From: Halorubrum ruber
GTDB lineage: Archaea; Halobacteriota; Halobacteria; Halobacteriales; Haloferacaceae
Assembly: GCF_018228765.1 (NCBI RefSeq)
Contig: NZ_CP073695.1
Coordinates: 558,001 to 622,000 of the forward strand
Direction: 5' to 3'
Length of the DNA: 64,000 nt
Of this stretch, positions 8,414 through 16,063 are shown piece after piece. The notes below the pieces were generated by a model. It made no database searches, was not told where the DNA came from, and saw only the letters and a list, made by a program, of their open reading frames with translations. Position 1 is the stretch's first letter. Every line of letters begins with the position of its first letter. A program made the translations under genes and the position numbers.

Positions 8414-10150
8414 ATGGCGGTGAAACAGTTCGGCGACGGGCTCGCGACGGCCGCGCAGCTCACCTCCGAGGTGATGGAGTCGTACGAGCAGCTCGACATC
8501 TCCAAGGGGAAGTACGTCGGCCTCGTGCTGCTGCCGGCCGTGTTCGTGTTCCTCGGCAGCGTCGTCGGGCTGGTCGCGCTCCCGCTCCCCTTCGCCGCCC
8601 GGGTCCCGATCCCGATGTTCGGCGGGCTCGTCCTGTTCGCGGCCGTCATCTACCCGAAGATCTACCTCTCAAGCCTTGAGACGAAGATCGACAACCAGCT
8701 GCACCTCGTGATGACCCACATGACGGTGCTGTCGACGACGAACATCGACCGGATGGAGGTGTTCCGGACGCTGGCCCAAGAGGAGGAGTACGGCGTCGCC
8801 GCCGAGGAGATCGGCCGCGTCGTCCACCTCGTCGACACGTGGAACCAGAGCCTCGACGACGCGTGTCGCCGCCGCGCGCAGGAGGTTCCCTCCGACGCGA
8901 TGGCCGACTTCTTCGACCGCCTCGGCTACACGATGGGCGCGGGCCAGTCGCTCGAGGAGTTCCTCGTCTCCGAGCAGGACGTCATGCTCGCGCAGTACGA
9001 GACGCGCTACGAGTCCGCGCTCTCGAACTTGGAGGTGATGAAGGACCTGTACATGTCGATGATCCTCTCGATGACGTTCGCCCTCGTGTTCGCCGTCGTC
9101 CTCCCGATCCTCACCGGCAACGACCCGACTGCGACGGTGGCGGCCGTCATCGTCCTCTTCGTGTTCGTCCAGCTCGGCTTCTACGCGATGATCCGCGCGA
9201 CGTCGCCGTACGACCCGATCTGGTACCACCCGGACGAGCGCGCGCCCGGCGACGTGAAGCTGTGGGGGTCGCTGATCGGCGGCGGCGGGCTCACCTTCGT
9301 CCTCATCGGGATCACGGCCGCCGGGATGTTCGGCTACGGTCCCGGGCTCCCCGGCCTCCTCTTCTTCCTCGACGACGTCCGGCTCCCGCTGTACCTCGCG
9401 GTCCCCATCTCGCCGCTCATCATCACCGGGGTAGTCCTCCGGCAGGAGGAGCAGGCGATCACCGCCCGCGACGGCGAGTTCCCGTCGTTCGTGCGCGCGC
9501 TGGGCGCGACCGAGAGCGCGAAGCAGTCGACGACCACGGACGTGCTGACGACGCTGCGCGACAAGAACTTCGGCGAGCTCTCCGAGGCGATCGAGCGGCT
9601 CTACCGCCGTCTCAACATGCGGATCAGCACCGAGGGTGCGTGGCGGGCGTTCACGCGTGACACGCGCTCGTACCTCATCCAGAAGTTCTCCGAGATGTAC
9701 CTCGTCGGCCGGCGGATGGGCGGGGACCCGAAGATGCTCGGCGAGCTGATCTCGAAGAACATGAACGCCGTCAACCAGCTGCGCGAGCAGCGCCGCCAGG
9801 CGGCGATGACGTTCATCGGGCTGCTGTACGGGATCACCGCGGCCGCGACGTTCGCCTTCTTCATCGGGCTGGAGATCGTCGCGATCTTGGCCGACCTGAC
9901 CTCCGACTTCGGGCTCGACCAGATGGATATCGGCCAGATCGTCTACCCCGGCGCCTACGACATTCCGCTCATCGAGTACCTCCTCCTGACGGTCGTGCTG
10001 TTCAACGCGGCGCTCTCCTCGCAGATGATCCGCCGGATCGACGGCGGCAACCCCGCGAACGGCTACATCCACTTCGTCCTCCTGACGTGGCTCGGCGCGG
10101 GCACCGCCATCGCGACGCGGACGCTCGTCAACGCGATCCTGTCGATCTGA
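8414..10150 (+). CDS. arlJ: archaellum membrane platform protein ArlJ
   Basis: 578 residues with two T2SSF-type halves and several membrane helices in clusters (about residues 35-80, 215-290, 300-345, 470-570), separated by basic cytoplasmic loops. ArlJ is the membrane core of the archaellum motor and binds ArlI. It is the last gene of the run; 114 bases separate it from the next gene. Confidence 0.94.
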   Translation: MAVKQFGDGLATAAQLTSEVMESYEQLDISKGKYVGLVLLPAVFVFLGSVVGLVALPLPFAARVPIPMFGGLVLFAAVIYPKIYLSSLETKIDNQLHLVMTHMTVLSTTNIDRMEVFRTLAQEEEYGVAAEEIGRVVHLVDTWNQSLDDACRRRAQEVPSDAMADFFDRLGYTMGAGQSLEEFLVSEQDVMLAQYETRYESALSNLEVMKDLYMSMILSMTFALVFAVVLPILTGNDPTATVAAVIVLFVFVQLGFYAMIRATSPYDPIWYHPDERAPGDVKLWGSLIGGGGLTFVLIGITAAGMFGYGPGLPGLLFFLDDVRLPLYLAVPISPLIITGVVLRQEEQAITARDGEFPSFVRALGATESAKQSTTTDVLTTLRDKNFGELSEAIERLYRRLNMRISTEGAWRAFTRDTRSYLIQKFSEMYLVGRRMGGDPKMLGELISKNMNAVNQLREQRRQAAMTFIGLLYGITAAATFAFFIGLEIVAILADLTSDFGLDQMDIGQIVYPGAYDIPLIEYLLLTVVLFNAALSSQMIRRIDGGNPANGYIHFVLLTWLGAGTAIATRTLVNAILSI

Positions 10151-10220
10151 AGCGTGAAGTCGGCGCCGACGCCGCCGTCGGTTTCATGATGCGCGGCGAA
10201 CGCGGTAGCCACGACCGTCC

Positions 10221-10250
10221 ACAGTATTATTACATGTACTGTCGTACAGT
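10221..10250 (+). promoter_or_regulatory. TATA region with three ACAGT/ACTGT half-sites
   Basis: An AT-rich block TATTATTA (10225-10232) lies about 35 bases before the HTH gene ATG. It is bracketed by ACAGT (10221-10225), ACTGT (10238-10242) and ACAGT (10246-10250); the last two form a 5-bp inverted repeat with a 3-base spacer. The layout suits a DNA-binding antitoxin blocking TBP access and its own transcription start. Confidence 0.5.
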
Positions 10251-10264
10251 TACGCACGTTTACA

Positions 10265-10642
10265 ATGCCGGTCGACTTCGAGAGCTACCGTCCGAGCGAC
10301 CTTCCGGACGAAGACACCAACGGGCGTCGGATCCTCGAGTTCCTCGCTCGGAACCCGGAGCTGGGATTCCGGCCGAGCGAGCTCGCGGAGGAGCTCGACA
10401 TCCCCCGCGGGAGCGTCGGCACGACCCTCAGGCGACTCGAACAGCGGGGGCTCGTGCGGCACAAAGGCGAGTACTGGGCCATCAACGCCGAGGCGTACGA
10501 CGCCCACACCGCAGCCCAGATCGGTCTCCGCGCGGTCGCGGACGCGTTCGCGGGCGACGGCTACGACCGGACCGACGACTGGGACGCCGACCTTCCGGAT
10601 CTCGACGCGGACGAGTCGGGAGACGAATCGACCGACGGCTGA
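10265..10642 (+). CDS. winged-helix DNA-binding protein, probable antitoxin or autoregulator
   Basis: 125 residues. The centre (about 20-80) is a MarR-like winged helix (NGRRILEFLARNPELGF, then SELAEELDIPRGSVGTTLRRLEQRGLV); the last third is acidic and unstructured. The stop overlaps the ATG of the MazF-like gene (TGATG), so the two are translated together. In haloarchaea such HTH genes are commonly paired with PemK/MazF-like proteins, and the acidic tail could cover the toxin surface. Role as antitoxin is inferred from the pairing; it could simply be a repressor. Confidence 0.7.
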   Translation: MPVDFESYRPSDLPDEDTNGRRILEFLARNPELGFRPSELAEELDIPRGSVGTTLRRLEQRGLVRHKGEYWAINAEAYDAHTAAQIGLRAVADAFAGDGYDRTDDWDADLPDLDADESGDESTDG

Positions 10643-10971
10643 TGTATCGACGCGGAACCGTCGTCGTCGCGTCGGACCCGTTCGGCGACGCGCCGCGACG
10701 GCCCTACCTGATCGTCAGCGACGGCTCCCACCCGTTCGCGGGTGAGCAGTATATCGGCGCCGGTATCTCGACGAAAGAGTACGACGCGTCGGTCCCGCTC
10801 GCCGGCGCGTTCATCGAAGGAGGGCTCGACCGAGAGTCGTTCGTCGCTCCGTGGGCGGTCGTGTCGCTGCGCGAGGCGACCGTCGACCGCGCGGTCGCCC
10901 GGGTCGAAGACGACGTCACCGAGACGGCAGTTCGTCGGATGGTTCAGTTCGTCGGCTATTCCGGTGAGTAA
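10642..10971 (+). CDS. PemK/MazF-like toxin
   Basis: 109 residues from an ATG inside the preceding stop (TGATG). The start MYRRGTVVVASDPFGDAPRRPYLIVS matches the first beta strands of MazF/PemK folds, including the Arg-Pro before the strand that forms the RNA-binding cleft. Known family members are ribosome-independent mRNA endonucleases. Catalytic activity cannot be confirmed by eye, as the family is divergent in haloarchaea. The partner gene and palindromic promoter support a toxin-antitoxin or autoregulated module. Confidence 0.7.
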   Translation: MYRRGTVVVASDPFGDAPRRPYLIVSDGSHPFAGEQYIGAGISTKEYDASVPLAGAFIEGGLDRESFVAPWAVVSLREATVDRAVARVEDDVTETAVRRMVQFVGYSGE

Positions 10972-11023
10972 GGGGCCGTTCGGTCGAATTTCGGTTTGGT
11001 ACCGCGAAGGGGATTCCTCGGGT

Positions 11024-11962
11024 CTACTCCTCGAACAGCGTCGGCTCCTCGACCGCCTCGTCGGCCGCGTCGCGCCACGAGCGCGACGGCGCCCACCCGA
11101 ACAGCTGCGCCGCCTTCTCGATCGCGTAGGCGCCGCGGTCGTCGCCCTCGGCGAGTTCGCGCTCGTCGACCGCGCAGTCGTCGGGAATCTCGCCATACGA
11201 CTCACGCAGGAGGTCGAGTAGGGGTCGGCCGAGCGCGTTGTCGGCCGCGACGCAGTTGACCGCCTCGTGGGTGCCGGGGGCGACGGCGGGGTCGTCGCCG
11301 AGGAGGTCCGCGAGCGCGGCCGCGACGAGGTCGGCGACGTCGCGGGCGTCGACGTACGACCAGAAGTTACCGGCGCCCGCGTCGAGGTCGGTCACGTACT
11401 CCTCCGCGCGACAGGCGTAGTCGCCGGGGTACTGGATCCACGACGGGCGGAGCGAGACCGCGGGCACGTCGTGGCGCCGCGCGACCGCGCCCGCGGCCGC
11501 CTCCGCGGTCACCTTCGAGAGCCCGTACGGGTCCTCGGGGCGGAGCGGGTGGGCCTCGGTGACCGGAAGCTCGTCCGGGAAGGGAGTGGGATCGGCGAAG
11601 AAGAAGCCGTAGGCGCCGTCGCTGGAGGCCTGAACGACCGGGGCGTCCGCCCGGCCGGCCGCGTCGAGGACGTGTTTCGCGGCGAGCGCGTTCGTCTCGA
11701 ACACCCGCCCCTCGGGGTGCGTGCCGGCGACGGGGATCGCGGCCCAGTGGACGACCGCGTCGGGGTCGACGGCGGCGACGACGTCGAGCGCCTGGTCGCG
11801 CTCGGCCAGGTCGGCCGCGCGGAACGAGACGTTCGGGGCCGGGTCGACGCCGAGTCCGGGGTGGTCGTAGTCGACGACGACGACCTCGTAGTCGCCGGCG
11901 AGCCGGTCGACGACCCAGCGCCCGGAGGCGCCGCGGCCGCCCGTGACGAGGACTGTCTCCAT
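11024..11962 (-). CDS. NAD(P)-dependent sugar epimerase/dehydratase family protein
   Basis: 312 residues of the extended short-chain dehydrogenase fold. The nucleotide-binding TGGRGASG motif is at the N terminus, an acidic residue (VVVDYDH) after beta-2 suggests NAD preference, and the catalytic Ser (ASSDGAYG) and YxxxK (YGLSK) are present. The exact substrate is not clear; UDP-sugar or uronate-type substrates are typical for the family. It is transcribed divergently from htpX with a 140-base gap. Confidence 0.82.
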   Translation of the reverse strand: METVLVTGGRGASGRWVVDRLAGDYEVVVVDYDHPGLGVDPAPNVSFRAADLAERDQALDVVAAVDPDAVVHWAAIPVAGTHPEGRVFETNALAAKHVLDAAGRADAPVVQASSDGAYGFFFADPTPFPDELPVTEAHPLRPEDPYGLSKVTAEAAAGAVARRHDVPAVSLRPSWIQYPGDYACRAEEYVTDLDAGAGNFWSYVDARDVADLVAAALADLLGDDPAVAPGTHEAVNCVAADNALGRPLLDLLRESYGEIPDDCAVDERELAEGDDRGAYAIEKAAQLFGWAPSRSWRDAADEAVEEPTLFEE

Positions 11963-12072
11963 GTCCGTCCCTCGGGGAGCGCCCGAAAAAGGGCGTTGTT
12001 CGTCGGTTCGCCGCGGTCGCCGCTCGTCGATACGGGCGTCGATCGGCGACCACGGCCTCCCGCTCCGGCAAC

Positions 12073-12078
12073 CTTTAA
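12073..12078 (+). promoter_or_regulatory. TATA-like box of htpX
   Basis: CTTTAA lies 25-30 bases upstream of the htpX ATG, which predicts a leaderless or nearly leaderless transcript. Confidence 0.45.
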
Positions 12079-12102
12079 CGCGCCGAGCGGTAACTTCCGG
12101 GT

Positions 12103-12975
12103 ATGGACTGGAAGACAGACTGGGGACTCCGTGGACGGATGGGGTTCACGATGTTCCTCCTCTTCGCCCTCTACGTCGTGTTCATCGGTGTCCTGATCGA
12201 GGTGTTCAACGTCGGGATCATCTTCACGCTCGCGATGTTCGGCGCGTTCTCGCTCGCGCAGTACTTCTTCAGCGACAAGCTGGCGCTGCGGAGCATGGGC
12301 GCCCGGGAAGTGAGCGCCGACGAGTACCCGGACCTCCACCGCCGGATCGAGCGGCTGAGCCAGCAGGCCGACCTCCCGAAGCCGACGGTCGCGGTCGCGG
12401 ACACGCAGGTGCCGAACGCGTTCGCGACCGGCCGGAACAAGAAGAACGCCACCGTCGCGGTGACCACCGGGCTGCTCCAGGCGCTCGACGAGGACGAGCT
12501 CGACGGCGTGCTCGCCCACGAGCTCGCCCACGTCAAGAACCGCGACGTGATGGTGATGACCATCGCGTCGTTCCTCTCCACTATCGCCTTCTTCATCGTC
12601 CGGTGGGGGTGGCTGTTCAGCGGCGACAACCGGCAGGGCGCGCCCGTCATCGTGGCGATCCTCGTGTCGATCGTGGTGTGGGTGATCTCGTTCCTGCTCA
12701 TCCGCGCGCTCTCGCGCTACCGCGAGTACTCCGCCGACCGCGGCGCGGCGCTCATCACCGGACAGCCCGGCGCGCTCGCCTCGGCGCTGATGACGATTGA
12801 CGGCCGGATGGACAAGGTGCCCAAAGAGGACCTCCGCGAGGAGGCGGAGATGAACGCGTTCTTCATCATCCCGATCAAGGCCGGCTTCGTCGGCAAGATC
12901 GCCTCGACGCACCCCTCGACGGAGAACCGCATCGAGAAGCTCCGTGAGTTGGAAAAGGAGATGGAGACGGCTTGA
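12103..12975 (+). CDS. htpX: membrane zinc metalloprotease HtpX (M48)
   Basis: 290 residues: two N-terminal membrane helices (about 14-56), the zinc motif HELAH (H139, E140, H143), two more helices (about 160-205) and the third ligand E208 in YREYSADRG. HtpX degrades misfolded membrane proteins and is stress-related. Size and topology are typical. The next 700 bases downstream hold repeats only, then the RNase P RNA gene on the other strand. Confidence 0.94.
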   Translation: MDWKTDWGLRGRMGFTMFLLFALYVVFIGVLIEVFNVGIIFTLAMFGAFSLAQYFFSDKLALRSMGAREVSADEYPDLHRRIERLSQQADLPKPTVAVADTQVPNAFATGRNKKNATVAVTTGLLQALDEDELDGVLAHELAHVKNRDVMVMTIASFLSTIAFFIVRWGWLFSGDNRQGAPVIVAILVSIVVWVISFLLIRALSRYREYSADRGAALITGQPGALASALMTIDGRMDKVPKEDLREEAEMNAFFIIPIKAGFVGKIASTHPSTENRIEKLRELEKEMETA

Positions 12976-13004
12976 GACGGATCTGAATCGGAATTTTCGA
13001 TTGG

Positions 13005-13403
13005 TTATTTATAAGTCGTTGAGCGCAGTTTGGCGACGAATATCGCCGAAGTCCCAGCCGCTCGTTTATAAATCGTTGCGGGCAGGTCGGTGACGAACAC
13101 CGCCGAAGCCACAGTCGCTCGTTTATAAATCGTTGCGGGCAGGTCGGTGACGAACACCGCCGAAGCCACAGTCGCTCGTTTATAAATCGTTGCGGGCAGG
13201 TCGGTGACGAACACCGCCGAAGCCACAGTCGCTCGTTTATAAATCGTTGCGGGCAGGTCGGTGACGAACACCGCCGAAGCCACAGTCGCTCGTTTATAAA
13301 TCGTTGCGGGCAGGTCGGTGACGAACACCGCCGAAGCCACAGTCGCTCGTTTATAAATCGTTGCGGGCAGGTCGGTGACGAACACCGCCGAAGCCCCAGC
13401 CGG
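13005..13403 (-). repeat. 57-bp tandem array, about seven units
   Basis: Seven head-to-tail 57-base units start at about 13005, 13062, 13119, 13176, 13233, 13290 and 13347. The middle five are essentially identical; the first is diverged and the last runs into element copy A. Each unit carries TTTATAA at the same phase, a variable-looking centre and GAAGCC-CAG. Read on the minus strand the units resemble the tail of element copies B, D and E, so the array is an expansion of that tail. The 19-residue repeat frame read on the minus strand is a by-product of 57 being divisible by three. Confidence 0.9.
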
Positions 13404-13656
13404 GAGGGCGGCGCACGCTCGCTGCGCTCCTCACTCGTTCGCTCCGCTCACTCGTTGCGGTGCTTGCGTCGCCTGCGCCGCCCTCCCGGCTGCCCCTTCG
13501 AGTCCCGCCCCGCACCGCTCCGCACAGCACCTCACGCCTCCCCAGCCTCGTCAGTCGCCGTCGCTTCGCTCCGGCGACTGACTCCCTCGCGCGTGCTGGC
13601 TCGCGACCGCCTTCGGCGGCCGCTCGCAGGCACGCGCCACCGCCGTTTATTTATAA
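13388..13656 (-). repeat. structured intergenic element, copy A
   Basis: This fills the gap before the RNase P RNA gene. On the minus strand it begins at TTATAAATAAA, then a long stem-loop (GCGCGTGC pairing with GCACGCGC), a second perfect 11-bp stem (plus 13550-13560 with 13572-13582), the conserved block GAGGCTGGGGAGGCGTGAGG, the block GGGGCGGGACTCGAAGGGGC, and a closing pair GCCGGGAGG / CCTCCCGGC followed by TGGGGCTTCGG. No coding potential is credible. Copies B, C, D and E elsewhere share the same blocks. Confidence 0.85.
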
Positions 13657-13681
13657 GCAACTTCGGGACAGCCGCGCCGCT

Positions 13682-14017
13682 GGTCGGTCTGAGCGGACTG
13701 AGGGGAGTAAGCCCCCTTCGGTTCGTCCCGACATTCGGCTGAGCGTCCGCGCCGTGGCCGGACTACCTTGTGGCGCGGACTTGCACCGGCGAGGATTCGC
13801 CGTTCCATCCGTTCCCGCCCGTCGGCCCTCGTCGGGTTAACTCCCTCCCCTTGCGGGTCGGTTCGCTCGACTCATCGGTCGAGGCGGGGGGTGTCGTTGC
13901 TGTTCCAGAGCCAGCCGTCTCCGACTCCGGGCGTGTGCCCGGTCGCCCGTCCGGCCGGTGGGGGACTTTCCTCATGCCAAGGGCACGGGAGTCGGGCTCC
14001 CTCTGTCCGGTCCGTCC
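13682..14017 (-). ncRNA. rnpB: RNase P RNA, archaeal type A
   Basis: On the minus strand the conserved core GAGGAAAGTCCCC, the GGTGCAAGTCCG region and the 3' core GGGGGCTTACTCCCC are all in order. The 5' segment GGACGGACCGGAC pairs with 3' GTCCGCTCAGACCGACC to form P1, which sets the approximate ends. The transcript would be about 336 nucleotides, near the short end for haloarchaea, so the exact termini are uncertain. It is the catalytic RNA that trims the 5' leader of pre-tRNAs. A protein subunit gene (Rpp29 type) is in this window at 56821. An AT-richer stretch (CGCTTATTCG on the minus strand, near 14030-14041) may be its TATA box. Confidence 0.9.
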
Positions 14018-14183
14018 TTTCGCCCGCCGGCGAATAAGCGGTTCGGTCGGCCGCGTCTTTGGGCGGGGTTCGGCGGGTCGTCGAGCGGGTCTTCGGGCCG
14101 GGTAGCGACGGCTTTCGGGCGAGACGCCGCGAGCGCGGCGTGTAAGGGAAGCGTTCAAGTCGTCAGGACTGTAATGGACTCTC

Positions 14184-14786
14184 ATGTCCGAGGCTCAGAC
14201 CGTTCAGCTGTCGTACGACGACGGTGCACGAGCGGTCGAACTCGCGCGGGAGGCGGTCGAGTCGTTCGTTCGACACGGGCAACGCGAACAGCCCGGCAGC
14301 ATGCGAGAGGCGTTCTACGCCCGCACCGGGGCGTTCGTTCGATTGGAGTCCACCAGGGGCCGCGGCCGTCTCCGCGGCTGCGCCGGCGCCTGGGACACCT
14401 CAGATCAGCTCGGCCACGCGATCGTCGAGGCCGCCATCAAGGCGGCCTCGGGCGACTCCTGCGGCTCCGAGGTCGAGCCGAAGGAACTGGACAACATCAC
14501 CGTCTCCGTGTTCGTCGTCTCCAACACCGTCCTCACGAACGACCCCGCCGAGGACCTCGAGGTCGGCACCCACGGCGTCGCCGTCGACAGCGGCAACGCC
14601 CACGGCTGGCTCTACCCGACGGTCCCCGTCGAGAACGGCTGGTCGGCCGCGGAGTTCCTCTCGCGCACCTGCCGCAAGGCGAAGCTCTCGCCGACCGCGT
14701 GGCAGGAGGAGGACACGATGGTGACGCTCATCGAGGGCCAGGTGTTCCGAGAGCGCGCCGACGGCGGCGCAGTCGAAGAGCTGTAG
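14184..14786 (+). CDS. AMMECR1 domain protein
   Basis: 200 residues matching the AMMECR1/TIGR00296 family, with the signature LRGCAG (in GRGRLRGCAGAWD), the SVFVVSN strand and GWLYPTVPVENGWSAAEFL. The domain is conserved across archaea and eukaryotes, and its biochemical role is not established. Haloarchaeal members occur as single genes as here. Start chosen at the ATG giving the usual length. Confidence 0.9.
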   Translation: MSEAQTVQLSYDDGARAVELAREAVESFVRHGQREQPGSMREAFYARTGAFVRLESTRGRGRLRGCAGAWDTSDQLGHAIVEAAIKAASGDSCGSEVEPKELDNITVSVFVVSNTVLTNDPAEDLEVGTHGVAVDSGNAHGWLYPTVPVENGWSAAEFLSRTCRKAKLSPTAWQEEDTMVTLIEGQVFRERADGGAVEEL

Positions 14787-14798
14787 CCAGCCGCCCCG

Positions 14799-14808
14799 TT
14801 TTCCTTTT
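14799..14808 (+). terminator. T-rich terminator after the AMMECR1 gene
   Basis: TTTTCCTTTT follows a C-rich stretch about a dozen bases past the AMMECR1 stop. T tracts of this kind end archaeal transcripts. The convergent pncB gene ends at the same place. Confidence 0.5.
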
Positions 14809-15968
14809 CAGCCGTCGTTCCCGTACCCGACCGCCGCCGCGTCCGCGAGCGCCCGCTCCGTCGCCGCCGACAGGTCGAAGGCGTCCTCGGCGACCACCTC
14901 GCCGTCGCGGATCACGGGTTCCATGAGCGACTCCGCGCCCTCGGGCCCCGAGCGCTCCGCGAGCCCGACCGCGTGTGCGCCGTCGGCGGTGCGGTAGACG
15001 TCCTTCGCGCCCGAGAGCTTCCCCCGCTTGGCCGCCGGCTCGCCGTCGACGGCGACGAGGTCGAGCGCGAAGTCGACCGGGTCCGCGTTCGAGACGTACC
15101 CGCCGACGCCGAACCCGTCGACGACGTCGCGCAGGTCGCGGAGGTCCGCAGGCCCCAGTCCGCCGGAGACGTACACGTCGACGTCCTCGTGGCCGCGCAC
15201 GTCGAGTTCCAACCCGACCTCGCGGATGATGTGCCGAAAGTCGCCGCGCCGGGAGCCGGTCGTGTCGAGGCGGACGCCGTCGAGGTCGTCGCCGAGCGTC
15301 TCGACCGCGCGGAGGGCCTCGTCGACCTCGTCGGAGTAGGTGTCACACAGCGCGATCCGCGGTGCGTCCTCGGGGACGCCCTCGTCGTAGGCGCGCCACG
15401 CGGCCTCCTGTTCGCCGCGCCCGAAGCAGATGGCGAGCGCGTGCGGCATCGTCCCGGACGCCTCCCGGCCGATCAGCTCGCCGGCCGCGACGTGCGAGAA
15501 GCCGTCGAACCCGCCCACCAGCGCCGACCGCTCGACCGCCGCGGTCATCGCGGGGTGGACGTGGCGCGCCCCGAACGAGAGGATCTGCGAGTCGGGCGCG
15601 GCAGTCCGGCAGTCGAGCGCCCCCGTCGCCATGCCGGAGGCGTGCGAGAGGAACCCGAGCAGCGACGTCTCCAGCCGCGCGAACTCCAGGTACGGCCCCT
15701 CGATCCGCATCACCGGGCCGCCGTCGAACAGGCGCCCCTCCGGGATCGCATCGACGTCGACGTCGCGGCCGGCCAGCAGCTCGACGGCGTTCCCGAGCCC
15801 GGCGAACAGCTCGAACTCCCCGTCCGGGAACTGGTCCGCGGTCACCTCGGCGACCACGCGGGGGTTCCGCCCGGCCGCCTCCAGCGCCGCCTCGGTCCGC
15901 TCGAAGTACGCGTCGGTCGCGCGCCCCTCCCGGACCGCGGCCGCGTCGACGATGTCGAACTCGCTCAT
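14808..15968 (-). CDS. pncB: nicotinate phosphoribosyltransferase
   Basis: 386 residues of the archaeal NAPRTase family. Recognisable parts are the N-terminal TDAYFERTEAAL with a Tyr in the phosphoribosyl site, ILSFGARHVHP, the loop GFDGFSHV, and the TIM-barrel C-terminal part DGVRLDTTGSRRGDF and YVSGGL. It joins nicotinate to PRPP, forming nicotinate mononucleotide in NAD salvage. A nicotinamidase-like hydrolase is encoded at 18022, on the far side of one gene, which suits a salvage pair. Confidence 0.88.
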   Translation of the reverse strand: MSEFDIVDAAAVREGRATDAYFERTEAALEAAGRNPRVVAEVTADQFPDGEFELFAGLGNAVELLAGRDVDVDAIPEGRLFDGGPVMRIEGPYLEFARLETSLLGFLSHASGMATGALDCRTAAPDSQILSFGARHVHPAMTAAVERSALVGGFDGFSHVAAGELIGREASGTMPHALAICFGRGEQEAAWRAYDEGVPEDAPRIALCDTYSDEVDEALRAVETLGDDLDGVRLDTTGSRRGDFRHIIREVGLELDVRGHEDVDVYVSGGLGPADLRDLRDVVDGFGVGGYVSNADPVDFALDLVAVDGEPAAKRGKLSGAKDVYRTADGAHAVGLAERSGPEGAESLMEPVIRDGEVVAEDAFDLSAATERALADAAAVGYGNDG

Positions 15969-16063
15969 GCCCGTCGGTTCGGCCGCGGGGACGAAAAGCC
16001 ACCCGTGTCGCGGCGGGGCGCGGGGAGCGAGCGTCCGGGACTCCCGGCCGAGCGAGCGCCGCG

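Noticed and set aside
13005-13385. 126-residue minus-strand frame made of 19-residue repeats
   Set aside because: It is the translation of the 57-bp tandem array; the other modules do not keep the frame and no start signal or homologue is evident.
13005-13403. CRISPR array
   Set aside because: Units are contiguous 57-bp tandem copies with identical centres, with no unique spacers; the sequence does not resemble haloarchaeal CRISPR repeats and no cas genes are present.
13501-13530. tRNA-like T loop (CTTCGAGTCCC) inside the elements
   Set aside because: Only the T-loop-like string is present; no acceptor or anticodon arms can be folded around it.
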